NCBI RefSeq assembly: GCF_000423545.1
Contig: NZ_AUIE01000010.1
Coordinates: forward strand, 62,001-126,000
Direction: 5' to 3'
DNA: 64,000 bases
From: Metapseudomonas resinovorans DSM 21078
GTDB lineage: Bacteria; Pseudomonadota; Gammaproteobacteria; Pseudomonadales; Pseudomonadaceae
Shown: piece by piece, positions 27,184 to 34,169 of the stretch
Numbering within the stretch: position 1 is the stretch's first letter
Layout of the letters: each line of letters starts with the position of its first letter
Program-made: the position numbers and the translations under genes
Notes under the pieces: generated by a model
What the model was told of the DNA's origin: nothing
Seen by the model: the letters and a program-made list of their open reading frames with translations, nothing else
Databases searched by the model: none

Positions 27184-27326
27184 GCTGCCTTAATCTCCGT
27201 CCGAAAAAGCTCGCATTTCATCAAGCCTCTTACCTCATGCCCTAGACGGCGTGACCTTTTAGTCTTCGCTTCTTGACCTGTAAACCACTCGCCGACACTG
27301 CGACGGTTGAGTCCCCGCCTCCTCAT
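27180..27326 (-). CDS. Small basic hypothetical protein (48 residues)
   Basis: The frame from the ATG at 27326 reads MRRRGLNRRSVGEWFTGQEA and ends in ELFRTEIKAA; its stop overlaps the start of the 124-residue gene at 27183 (ATGA). It overlaps the end of the upstream 142-residue frame in another phase. An earlier ATG at 27404 would enlarge that overlap. The high Arg/Lys content could fit nucleic-acid binding. Coupling is the main evidence. Confidence 0.3.
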   Translation of the reverse strand: MRRRGLNRRSVGEWFTGQEAKTKRSRRLGHEVRGLMKCELFRTEIKAA

Positions 27327-27687
27327 GCTCGAAGTATTTTGCGCCGGAGGTAAGGAGATATGCGTAGCTAGTACCACGAGGCAGTTCAATGGCCTCAATC
27401 TCAAGCAAGTCCTCCATCTTCCACTTCCCCATTCCGTTCATGTGCCCTGGACTGACCAGTTGAACCTGCTGGATCCACCAGCTGTGAGATTCGGAAGCGG
27501 CCAGGTCTACGAGGTCTGGGACGGCATAGATGAGCAGTGTGGTGCAGCGGTCCCTCTCCCCGTCCAGATCCAGCGCAGTGACATGGAAGTATGGAAAGGA
27601 GGCGATGTACTCGACATAGCGCCATGAATGCCCCCCCTTTAGAAGGGATCCAGCAGGCACTTCAGCATGGTCAAAGGTGAGAAACAT
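27259..27687 (-). CDS. Hypothetical protein (142 residues)
   Basis: The frame MFLTFDHAEVPAGSLLKGGH... is soluble, rich in aromatic residues, and has no motif that I recognise. It is the first gene of a possible three-gene minus-strand unit and is divergent from the XRE regulator at 27774, with an inverted-repeat operator in the spacer. That arrangement is common for regulated accessory or toxin-like modules, but nothing in the sequence shows toxicity. Confidence 0.5.
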   Translation of the reverse strand: MFLTFDHAEVPAGSLLKGGHSWRYVEYIASFPYFHVTALDLDGERDRCTTLLIYAVPDLVDLAASESHSWWIQQVQLVSPGHMNGMGKWKMEDLLEIEAIELPRGTSYAYLLTSGAKYFEHEEAGTQPSQCRRVVYRSRSED

Positions 27688-27705
27688 CTATGCGCTCCCT
27701 AAAAT

Positions 27706-27736
27706 GCACATTATAACTGGTCGCCTTATAGTGTGC
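27706..27736. promoter_or_regulatory. Inverted-repeat operator between divergent genes
   Basis: GCACATTATAA (27706-27716) and TTATAGTGTGC (27726-27736) are inverted copies with one mismatch in 11 and a 9-bp spacer. The dyad sits midway in the 86-bp spacer between the minus-strand 142-residue gene and the XRE gene, and it would cover promoter elements for both. Autoregulation by the XRE protein is the obvious reading. Confidence 0.6.
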
Positions 27737-27773
27737 GTTGTCGCTTTATCGGTTCCTTTTGCAGGTACAGCAA

Positions 27774-28067
27774 ATGGAACTGAATCTCGCAGTCGGAAAA
27801 GCTCTCAAGCGATCCCGTGCGGCGGCTGGCAAAACGCAGGTCGATTTCTCTGCAATCAGCAGTCGCACCTACATGAGTGCTCTGGAACGGGGCCTTCAAT
27901 CACCTACCTTGGAAAAGCTTGCCGAGTTGTGTGAACTTTTGGGTACACACCCAGTGTCCCTGCTGGCGGCCGCCTACCTGATCAAGGATGGGATGACTGC
28001 GGACGAGTTTCTACAGACGGTGGCTGAGGAGCTCAAGGTTCTAGGATTTGATGCTTCTCAGGCGTGA
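27774..28067 (+). CDS. XRE-family HTH regulator
   Basis: The 97-residue protein begins MELNLAVGKALKRSRAAAGK and has a Cro/C1-type HTH at about residues 7-62 (TQVDFSAISSRTYMSALERG followed by SPTLEKLAELCELLGTHP), then a short C-terminal helix pair. An in-frame start at 27738 is possible but falls close to the operator. It is divergent from unknown minus-strand genes and lies within the R1-R2 segment. It probably represses its own and the divergent promoter. Confidence 0.8.
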   Translation: MELNLAVGKALKRSRAAAGKTQVDFSAISSRTYMSALERGLQSPTLEKLAELCELLGTHPVSLLAAAYLIKDGMTADEFLQTVAEELKVLGFDASQA

Positions 28068-28300
28068 TCTGCGTTGCTGCCTTCATTAAGGTCCCCACCA
28101 GAGCAATATCCGATGCTTTGCAGGTGTGTCTCTGGTGCTAGAAGCGCATGAATCTGCAATCTGTTGCCTTACAAAGCACAATTACCTGGCGGCGCTTTGC
28201 GCTTTGCAAGGTGATCACTGTGTGCTGTGTGCTTGCCAACCACGGCATGGGCGTCTTGTTGACATGGTCAACATAGACTCCTAGCATGCCCGCAACACGG
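28068..28300. other. Non-coding stretch with hairpin, left of the terminator
   Basis: Nothing protein-coding is convincing here. CACCAGAG at 28096-28103 and CTCTGGTG at 28130-28137 form a perfect 8-bp stem. Its left arm contains AGAGCAATATCCG (28100-28112), which reappears inverted at 28451-28463 and partly direct at 28426-28436. The stretch could be an untranslated RNA segment ending at the terminator at 28301. Confidence 0.35.
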
Positions 28301-28345
28301 CCCCTCTTGGCCTCCAGTTTCTTGGAGGCTACTGAGGGGTTTTTT
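28301..28345 (+). terminator. Strong two-part rho-independent terminator
   Basis: CCCCTC (28301-28306) pairs GAGGGG (28334-28339), and GCCTCCA (28310-28316) pairs TGGAGGC (28323-28329) in one long interrupted stem, followed by six T residues. It is plus-oriented, 234 bp after the XRE gene, and probably ends its transcript. Confidence 0.8.
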
Positions 28346-28402
28346 ATGCCTGCGATTAGAGCGGCCACCACTGAAGCGGCCAATAGGGATACCGCGCGTA
28401 CC
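28346..28402 (+). repeat. Direct repeat R2 (right boundary of a 1.6-kb segment)
   Basis: ATGCCTGCGATTAGAGCGGC and the following bases to CGCGCGTACC repeat R1 at 26718-26775 with a few substitutions and indels. It begins directly after the terminator's T run. The integrase pseudogene starts 115 bp further on. Confidence 0.55.
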
Positions 28403-28425
28403 TACTGGATGACGAGCAACACGCT

Positions 28426-28463
28426 AGCAATATCCGATAATCACCAGACCCGGATATTGCTCT
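28426..28463. repeat. Inverted repeat AGCAATATCCG / CGGATATTGCT
   Basis: AGCAATATCCG at 28426-28436 is inverted at 28451-28461 with a 14-bp spacer, just upstream of the integrase remnant. The right arm extended to CGGATATTGCTCT is also a 13-bp perfect inverse of 28100-28112. Paired arms next to a tyrosine recombinase gene could be core or arm-type binding sites; this is inference. Confidence 0.4.
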
Positions 28464-28516
28464 ATGCTGCGCCGAAAGCACTAATCTAGATGCACTTACC
28501 CAGGTTGACCATTTCC

Positions 28517-29056
28517 ATGCCGCGGCATCCGCAACCGCTTTTCGAGACCTTCGATCGATTTCACGAGCTCAACTTTCTCAACCTCAATGGAGAGCTTCCC
28601 CTGGTTCGGGACTTTGTCCTGAGCTGTGCCGGCGGCTGAGGGCTATCGAGCGGTCCGCGGATTTCTCAAGTCCTACGCGGGCAACGAGGCCACCTACAAC
28701 TCCTACAGGACTCATGTCGAGCGGCTACTTCTTTGGTCCCTGCTGGTGGCGGCCAAGCCCCTCGTCGATTTGCGTCGACGGGATGCCGAAATCTTCATGT
28801 AGTTCTGCCTCAACCCGCCAGCCGACTGGATCGGCCCTGTGGTGAAATCCCGCTTCTTGCGCGTCGGTGGCCGCAAGAAACTGAATACCGATACCTGTAT
28901 CATCAATGAGCACTGGCGGCCGTTCAGTCATACGGTGGCCAAGCGCGAACGCAAGATCGCCGATGAAACCCTCGTCGCCCTTCCCCCCGCCCTTATCGTA
29001 TGTCCCAAGGGTCAGTGACCCAGGTATTCGCCGTGTGCGGCAACACTATCATCTAA
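28517..29056 (+). pseudogene. Tyrosine-type integrase, truncated and frameshifted
   Basis: The first frame gives MPRHPQPLFETFDRFHELNF and stops; a second frame from about 28641 gives GYRAVRGFLKSYAGNEATYN through a YRTHVERLLLWSLL segment and reaches an in-frame TAG at 28800-28802, after which it continues FCLNPPADWIGPVVKSRFLR; a third frame has MSQGSVTQVFAVCGN and then stops. Together they match the N-terminal core-binding region of Pseudomonas site-specific integrases. The catalytic C-terminal half (Arg/His/Tyr) is missing. It has two frameshifts and one nonsense codon, so it is dead. Confidence 0.7.
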
Positions 29057-29068
29057 ACAGCGGAGATC

Positions 29069-29188
29069 ATGGCGATGGAAGACCCCATGCATGAACGCAC
29101 GCTCGCTGACCGCCAATACCCCTGCCCCAACGGCCAATTCGGCCTATACCTAGAGCAGGGCCAAGACCTGCCACTCCGTATCCAATAA
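29069..29188 (+). CDS. Small hypothetical protein coupled to the next gene
   Basis: The 39-codon frame starts at an ATG after CGGAGATC, reads MAMEDPMHERTLADRQYPCP and ends NGQFGLYLEQGQDLPLRIQ; its TAA shares bases with the ATG of the outer-membrane gene (TAATG at 29186-29190). The overlap suggests translational coupling. It could instead be the 3' remnant of a longer gene lost when the integrase region was rearranged. No motif is recognised. Confidence 0.35.
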   Translation: MAMEDPMHERTLADRQYPCPNGQFGLYLEQGQDLPLRIQ

Positions 29189-30147
29189 TGATGAGCGCAA
29201 ACATGACTTCGACCCTTGCGCGTACGCCGCTGCGTGTGGCGACCTGCCTCATCCTGGCCCTCAGCGCGTCCGCCCACGCCACCGAGAACGGCGTGGACAA
29301 CATCGCGCCGGGAACCGATGGCTTCTTCACCCTGCCCCTGGACGTGGACAACCTGCCCGACCACCTGTTCGCCTTCGTTCTCTACTACAACCATTACAAA
29401 GCCAGAAAGCTGAACATCAGCTCCCAAGGAGGCGAGGTTCCCGGCGCCGAGATCACCTCGGATTCGATCACTGCGCGCCTGGACTACGTGAGCCCGCTGC
29501 GGGTCTTCGGGGGGCGGCTAGGAGGCTACGTCGCCGTACCCTACGTACGGCAGCGGGTCTCCGCATTTGGCCTGAACGACGAGCGGAAAAGCATCGGTGA
29601 CACCACCTTGGCCCCGATCATCCTCTGGGACATGGGCAAGAACCTCACCCTGGGCGCCGCGCTGGAAATCACCATTCCCACCGGCGATTACGACCCCGGC
29701 CGGCTGGCCAACACCAGCAACAACTTCTACACGTACAAGCCGCTGTTTTCCTTCACCTTGCTACCCACGGAACGCACCGAACTGTCGCTGAAGGCTACCT
29801 ACAGCTTCAACAAGGAAAACCACGACACTGACTATCGCTCTGGGCAGATCTTTCATTTCGACTATTCGGCCAGCTATCGGGTGGCCGAAAACCTGCGCCT
29901 GGGGCTGAATGGCTACTACCTCAAGCAGACCACCGACGACAAACAGCATGGACGATCCGTGCAGTTCCTCGGCGAGGATGTGGATGACGGCGTGCGCGGC
30001 CAGGTCTTCGCCATCGGCCCGGCACTGCACTACACCTTCCTCGAGTACTGCAGCGCCGAGATCCGCTGGGCCAAGGAGTTCGACGTGGAGAACCGCCCGG
30101 AGGGCGACATGCTGTGGGCTAAGCTCAGCATTCCGTTCGAGCTCTGA
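29188..30147 (+). CDS. SphA/MetA-pathway type outer-membrane protein
   Basis: The 319-residue precursor has a Sec signal peptide (cleavage near SAHATENG) and then a beta-barrel pattern with alternating aromatic strands and the FFTLPLDVDNLPDHLFAFVL, KNLTLGAALEITIPTGDYDP and C-terminal WAKLSIPFEL segments. It matches the COG4313 outer-membrane family linked to phenol-pathway and sphingosine-type hydrophobic substrate uptake. It is intact although pseudogenes flank it. ATG at 29188 or the ATG one codon later could be used. Confidence 0.78.
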   Translation: MMSANMTSTLARTPLRVATCLILALSASAHATENGVDNIAPGTDGFFTLPLDVDNLPDHLFAFVLYYNHYKARKLNISSQGGEVPGAEITSDSITARLDYVSPLRVFGGRLGGYVAVPYVRQRVSAFGLNDERKSIGDTTLAPIILWDMGKNLTLGAALEITIPTGDYDPGRLANTSNNFYTYKPLFSFTLLPTERTELSLKATYSFNKENHDTDYRSGQIFHFDYSASYRVAENLRLGLNGYYLKQTTDDKQHGRSVQFLGEDVDDGVRGQVFAIGPALHYTFLEYCSAEIRWAKEFDVENRPEGDMLWAKLSIPFEL

Positions 30148-30186
30148 CCTTCCGGAGAGGTCCGAAAGCTCAGGCAGGACACTGGG

Positions 30187-30346
30187 CTAGCGTAGCGTGC
30201 AGCGGACCTTCCCCCCACCCCCTAACCGGATACGGGTCAGCGCTCGACGATTTGCCTGCCCCGCCAGCAGGTCGCCGAATTGCAGCAGCACCGACTCGGA
30301 CTGGATGGACCGCAGGGCCACCTGAGCATCCGCGCTCAGGAATCAG
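30187..30346 (-). pseudogene. Possible C-terminal gene fragment
   Basis: Directly after the cytochrome fragment's stop, an open frame without a start codon reads LSADAQVALRSIQSESVLLQ and FGDLLAGQANRRAL before ending at a TAG (30187-30189). The amphipathic helical pattern looks protein-like, but I cannot assign a family. It may be a 3' remnant from the same vanished operon. Confidence 0.2.
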
Positions 30347-30568
30347 TTAGCGTTCCAGGTCGGCGGCATCGAGGATGCGAAGGTTCAGGGTCTTGAGCAG
30401 AGCGTAACTTTCACCGTGCCGACCGTGGCAGGTCGCGCAGGTGCCTGGATAGACATTTTTTGCCATGGGCTGCCCCGGCTTGACCACCGGCTCCTTGGCC
30501 ATCTCCAACCGCTGGCGGGCATAGTGGCCGCAGCCCTCCTCCTCTTCGCTCAGTCGCTCACGGCCAGT
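30347..30568 (-). pseudogene. c-type cytochrome, C-terminal fragment
   Basis: The minus-strand frame ends at TAA (30347-30349) and contains KPGQPMAKNVYPGTCATCHG, a haem c motif CxxCH (CATCH), followed by ALLKTLNLRILDAADLER. The frame is closed upstream by a TGA at 30569-30571 and no start or signal peptide is present. It is a remnant of a class I cytochrome; only one haem site is left. Confidence 0.5.
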
Positions 30569-30739
30569 TCAAAAAACCGGCAGCGCCGTCTTGACGCGGA
30601 GCCGCGAACGTGGTGGCACGGATGGCGTCATTCAGGCGTCGCCCAGCAACAATGTCGATGACAAATTCCTTTGGATCACCTCCACCAAAATGAAGGCGGG
30701 GGTAGTAGTGAATACCCACGCTGAACGGAGAACGGTCAG
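30569..30739. other. Spacer with a GGGTA-type half-conserved palindrome
   Basis: No gene is seen. GGGTAGT (30700-30706) and AATACCC (30711-30717) flank four bases, the same architecture as the perfect GGGTATT/AATACCC site at 41384 but without the conserved downstream AGGCATTCACCTCG block. It lies just upstream of the AraC pseudogene and may be a decayed operator. Confidence 0.35.
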
Positions 30740-31356
30740 TTGATTTTGGAGGTCAGGGTGGAAGACTCGGAGCGACTGCGCCAGTACTACAGCGAACACA
30801 CACTCGTGGTGATCATGACCCAGCTACGCGAGGACTGTCTGCATCCCGTGACACCGCTGTACGCAGAGTTCGACTATCCACGTCCGCCGAACCATGAGGA
30901 GTACATGGGATGGTTTGGTGTGCATGTGCAACTGCCATCAAACACGCCTGGCATTCGAAGCGAGCATCCTCGAGGTACCAGTGCGTGGCCACCATCCGGT
31001 ACGGGCAGAGATGATCGTCAGTGAACTGGAGCGGCGAATGGCCCGTCTGCACCAATTCAGCGGCTTGGCCGCAGACGTGGCTAAGCGCATCCGCTTCGAA
31101 GTTGGAACATGCGATCGTGCCCAGTTTAGAAAGCGCTGCCGACGCCTTACACGTCACTTCTCGCACCCTGCGTCGGCGCCTCCAGACGGAAGCGCTCAGT
31201 TACCGCCAGATACTGACCGCTGTACGCATAGAGCTCGAGCCGTACTACGAGCTACAGGGCCTGAACCGAGAGAGCATTGCCTCTCGTCTGGGCTAATCGG
31301 ACATCATCGTGTTTCTACGCGCCCGTAAGAGCTGGCAAGATTCCAATGCTAACTAA
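30740..31356 (+). pseudogene. AraC-family regulator pseudogene
   Basis: Three frames together resemble an AraC protein with the arabinose-binding-like N-domain: SERLRQYYSEHTLVVIMTQL in the first frame, TRLAFEASILEVPVRGHHPV in the second, and the C-terminal HTH SAADALHVTSRTLRRRLQTE plus YRQILTAVRIEL in the third. The last frame stops at a TAA (31294-31296) exactly where family members have an aromatic residue in L-G-F/Y-S-D, and the sequence after it (SDIIVFLRARKSW) still matches the second HTH. At least two frameshifts and one nonsense codon make it non-functional. Confidence 0.7.
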
Positions 31357-31401
31357 ACATCCAGCTAGCCACTCAAGGGATCGATCGATTCGGTCTCGAT
31401 T

Positions 31402-31427
31402 TTTAACATAACAGTCGTTGCGTTAAA
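31402..31427. promoter_or_regulatory. TTTAACATAAC-type palindrome upstream of dioxygenase operon 1
   Basis: TTTAACATAAC (31402-31412), spacer AGTC, and GTTGCGTTAAA (31417-31427) are inverted copies at 9 of 11 positions. It lies 58 bp before the ATG of the dioxygenase gene at 31486, so it overlaps or abuts the promoter. Related sites precede the amine oxidase (38838) and the efflux operon (59030). Confidence 0.6.
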
Positions 31428-31485
31428 TATTCCACGCTGCTAGTCTCCCCTCCATCCGAGAGAAAACCTCAGAGGAGACAGCACC

Positions 31486-32319
31486 ATGAACGACGCGCTA
31501 CGCACGGCGTTTCAGGCAGACGGGGCGGTTCTGATCAAGGGCCTGCTGAACCAGGAGCAACTGACCCGTTGCCGGGCGGCGTTTGACTGGGCCTTGGAGA
31601 ACCACGGTCCTCACGCGACCCGGATGTTCAATGGAACCGAGCAGCAATCCCATGTCGACAATGCCAATCCGCTGGCCAAGGAACGACTGGAAGAACTTGT
31701 GGCTTCCCTTCCGTTCGGCCAACTGTTCGCTGATCTCTGGGGTTCGGAGAATGTCTGGTACTTCGCCGAAGAGGTGTTCCTCAAGGCTGGCGGACATGGC
31801 TCCCGCACCCTCTGGCACCAGGACACCTCCTACCTACCCTGGGCCGGCAACCACTGGGGTAATGCCTGGATCAGCTTCGAGTCCGTTCCCCGGAAAAATG
31901 CGCTAGAGATCGTTCGCGGTTCTCATCGCGGCCCGCGCTACGACGGCACCACGTTCATCGACCCCAACGATCCGACCCAGCCTCTGCATGGCGGCGGCGC
32001 CCTGCCCCGTCTTCCGGACGTCGAAGCCGAGCGTCGACTGAACCCCGACGCCTTCGAGATACTCTCCTGGGCCACCGAGCCGGGTGACGTAGTGCTGCTT
32101 CACCCCGGCTCGCTCCACGGCGGCGCGCCAGTCGACGGGGATTTCCCGGACCGGCACACCTTCGTCTTCCGCTTCTTCGGCGACGACGCCACCTTCCACC
32201 CGCTACCGGAGAACAGCGATTCGGGCTACCCGAGACAAGGCGTCCTGTTCACCGAGCAGCTGTCGACCCTGAACGCCGGCGACCCCTTCCGCCACCCGAC
32301 CTTCCGCCAAATCGTCTGA
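31486..32319 (+). CDS. Phytanoyl-CoA dioxygenase-family Fe(II)/2-oxoglutarate oxygenase, copy 1
   Basis: The 277-residue cytoplasmic protein has the iron facial triad of the PhyH family: His111 and Asp113 in LWHQDTSYLPW, and His211 in HPGSLHGGAPVD; Arg229 or Arg223 in DRHTFVFRF is the likely 2-oxoglutarate anchor. Such enzymes hydroxylate unactivated carbons of small molecules. A strong AGAGGAGA ribosome-binding site precedes the ATG. The gene is followed 14 bp later by a RidA gene, then an EthD-like gene and a TetR regulator. A paralogue lies at 47635 beside another RidA. The substrate is probably related to the amine-oxidation genes of the island. Confidence 0.85.
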   Translation: MNDALRTAFQADGAVLIKGLLNQEQLTRCRAAFDWALENHGPHATRMFNGTEQQSHVDNANPLAKERLEELVASLPFGQLFADLWGSENVWYFAEEVFLKAGGHGSRTLWHQDTSYLPWAGNHWGNAWISFESVPRKNALEIVRGSHRGPRYDGTTFIDPNDPTQPLHGGGALPRLPDVEAERRLNPDAFEILSWATEPGDVVLLHPGSLHGGAPVDGDFPDRHTFVFRFFGDDATFHPLPENSDSGYPRQGVLFTEQLSTLNAGDPFRHPTFRQIV

Positions 32320-32333
32320 AAAGAGCGCCGCTA

Positions 32334-32750
32334 ATGAATGCCCAGAACCTGAAGCGACAGTCCATCAATCCGCCACCCACCCAGGTGTTCTACGACAACT
32401 TCCACTTCTCCCAGGCCACCCGCGTGGGAGACATGATCTGGGTCTCCGGCCAGGTCGGAATCGACGCCACCATGACGCCGGGCAAGGATGTCGAGGAGCA
32501 GGCGCACCTGGCCTTCCAGGGCCTGAAGAATGTGCTCGAAGCGGCCGGCTCGACACTGGCCGACGTGGTCGAACTGATGACCTTCCACACCGAATTGCAG
32601 GGCGACATGCAGGCCTTCGCACAGGTCAAGGATCAGTACTTCCCCGATCGCTACCCATCCTGGACCGCCGTCGGAATCTCGCAACTAGCCCTGCCCGGGC
32701 TGCGCCTGGAGATCCGCGCGGTGGCCGTTGCCGGTTGCGGAAGCGACTGA
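32334..32750 (+). CDS. RidA/YjgF-family deaminase, copy 1
   Basis: The 138-residue protein has the RidA fold signatures: HFSQATRVGDMIWVSGQVGI near 25-43, EQAHLAFQGLKNVLEAAGST, and a C-terminal region ending LRLEIRAVAVAG, with the conserved Arg before the last strand. RidA proteins hydrolyse reactive enamine/imine intermediates to ketones and ammonia, which suits a pathway rich in amine-oxidising flavoproteins. It lies directly after the dioxygenase gene. Its paralogue at 48499 has the same place in the second cassette. Confidence 0.9.
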   Translation: MNAQNLKRQSINPPPTQVFYDNFHFSQATRVGDMIWVSGQVGIDATMTPGKDVEEQAHLAFQGLKNVLEAAGSTLADVVELMTFHTELQGDMQAFAQVKDQYFPDRYPSWTAVGISQLALPGLRLEIRAVAVAGCGSD

Positions 32751-32794
32751 GCCTCTCACTGAATCCCTGACAACAACCCACACAAGGACTTTCC

Positions 32795-33091
32795 ATGGCC
32801 ACCCTGACCGTCAGCTACCCCTTGACCGCCGAATCCCGTTTCGACCGCAACTACTACGTGACCACCCACCTGCCCCTTGCACAAGCCGCGTGGGGCGAGT
32901 TCGGCCTGCAATCGGCGGAAGTGCTTTTCCCGGCCTCAGGCTCGCAGCCCCTGGCTGCGCTGGCGATCCTGCGCTTCGCCGACCAGCCGGCCATCGATGC
33001 CGCCCTTACCTCGCCGAAGACGCTGGAAGTGCTCGGTGATATCGCCAAGTTCACCGACATCAAGCCGGTCATCTTCCGCGCCGACGACTAA
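32795..33091 (+). CDS. EthD-family (TIGR02118-like) small protein
   Basis: The 98-residue protein starts MATLTVSYPLTAESRFDRNY and continues YVTTHLPLAQAAWGEFGL, the 'Y-x-x-x-H-x-P' pattern of EthD/dimeric ferredoxin-like alpha-beta barrel proteins. Members assist degradation of ethers and other compounds, sometimes as isomerases, cyclases or lyases. It is third in the dioxygenase-RidA operon; the second cassette lacks it. Its exact reaction is unknown. Confidence 0.8.
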   Translation: MATLTVSYPLTAESRFDRNYYVTTHLPLAQAAWGEFGLQSAEVLFPASGSQPLAALAILRFADQPAIDAALTSPKTLEVLGDIAKFTDIKPVIFRADD

Positions 33092-33248
33092 GGCAAGCAT
33101 CGTAGGGGTGGTTCCGCGCGTCATGCGGCTACCCCGGCGCTCCTGGAGTGCTTTATTCCAATAATTTCCCTATGCTGGGCCGCGCTCACCCGCCGTTGCA
33201 GCCGGGCAGCAATACTTCAAACTGACCTGACGATCTTCCAGAGCCCCC

Positions 33249-33953
33249 ATGTCCGACGCCAAAACCCGCCCTCGAACCGAAACCCATCGCACGAGTGACA
33301 GCGAGTCCGAACCCGTCGCACGTCGGGGCCGGCCTGTCGGCGACCACAACGCCAAGCGCGCCGAACTGCTGGCTGCCGCGATCGCGGTGATTGCACGGGA
33401 AGGCTACGCCGGGGCCTCGATGCGCAAAGTAGCGCAGCACGCTGGCTGCACCACCGGCGCGGTGACGTACTACTTTGCCAACAAGGAAGAGATGGTCAGC
33501 GCCGTGGCGCAAAACCTGTTCGACAGGGTAGATGCCTTGCTGGAAACCAACCGCGAACGATTCGATATCAGGTCGCTCATCCGGCAATGGCTGGATTGGA
33601 CCACTTCCGACGAGCCGGACAATTGGCTGGCCTGGCTGCAACTGCTGACCCACGCCCGTCACGAACCCGCCTTCGCCGTCGTCATAAAGCAGCGTTACGC
33701 ACGCTTCCGCCAGGTATTCACCGCCGTGCTAGAGGAAGGCCAGGCCAAGGGCAAAATTCGCGACGATGTCCCGGCCGACCTGCTGGCCGACCAGGTCAGC
33801 GCCATCAGCGACGGCTGGCTGATGATGTTGCCGATCGAGCCTGAACGCTTCAGTGCGGAACGTGGCCAGGCCCTGCTCGATGCACTGATCACCCTGATTT
33901 CGCCGCCCGCCCCCACCAAGCGCCCGTCCAAGGGCAAGGCATCCGCGCAGTAA
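33249..33953 (+). CDS. TetR-family regulator of the catabolic island (proposed)
   Basis: The 234-residue protein has a charged 30-residue N-terminal tail, then a TetR HTH at about 35-80 (AELLAAAIAVIAREGYAGAS, then VAQHAGCTTGAVTYYFANKE), close to BetI-like regulators, and a helical ligand domain. It lies directly downstream of the dioxygenase-RidA-EthD genes. It is the best candidate to bind the four TTTAACATAAC-N4 palindromes at 26201, 31402, 38838 and 59030: TetR proteins bind dyads of this size and no other such regulator occurs in the island. That link is inference. Confidence 0.85.
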   Translation: MSDAKTRPRTETHRTSDSESEPVARRGRPVGDHNAKRAELLAAAIAVIAREGYAGASMRKVAQHAGCTTGAVTYYFANKEEMVSAVAQNLFDRVDALLETNRERFDIRSLIRQWLDWTTSDEPDNWLAWLQLLTHARHEPAFAVVIKQRYARFRQVFTAVLEEGQAKGKIRDDVPADLLADQVSAISDGWLMMLPIEPERFSAERGQALLDALITLISPPAPTKRPSKGKASAQ

Positions 33954-34114
33954 TCCACTCGCTCACGGGCCCGCCGCAGGGCCCTTCGCCCTTCCCTCCC
34001 AAACCTTCCTTCGCTTAACCGCTCACGCCTCCTGAATGCGCGCCACGCCCCGAGGCTGGTGCCGGCTGCGCGTATCCGACGCGTTTTTCCTTGCACGATT
34101 TCGAAACTCCTGTA

Positions 34115-34140
34115 TTTTGCGTAACACATGAAATAATAAA
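34115..34140. promoter_or_regulatory. Weak match to the TTTAACATAAC palindrome
   Basis: TTTTGCGTAAC (34115-34125), spacer ACAT, GAAATAATAAA (34130-34140) keeps the 11-4-11 spacing and the outer AT-rich ends but only part of the inner CATAAC/GTTATG core. It is 29 bp before the start of the PotD-like gene. Listed as a weak fifth member of the site family. Confidence 0.25.
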
Positions 34141-34169
34141 TAAACCGCAACCAAGTGGTGAGGGCTAGG

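Noticed and set aside
28138-28383. 81-codon minus-strand frame across the terminator at 28301
   Set aside because: Covers a strong terminator and repeat R2 and gives no recognisable protein.
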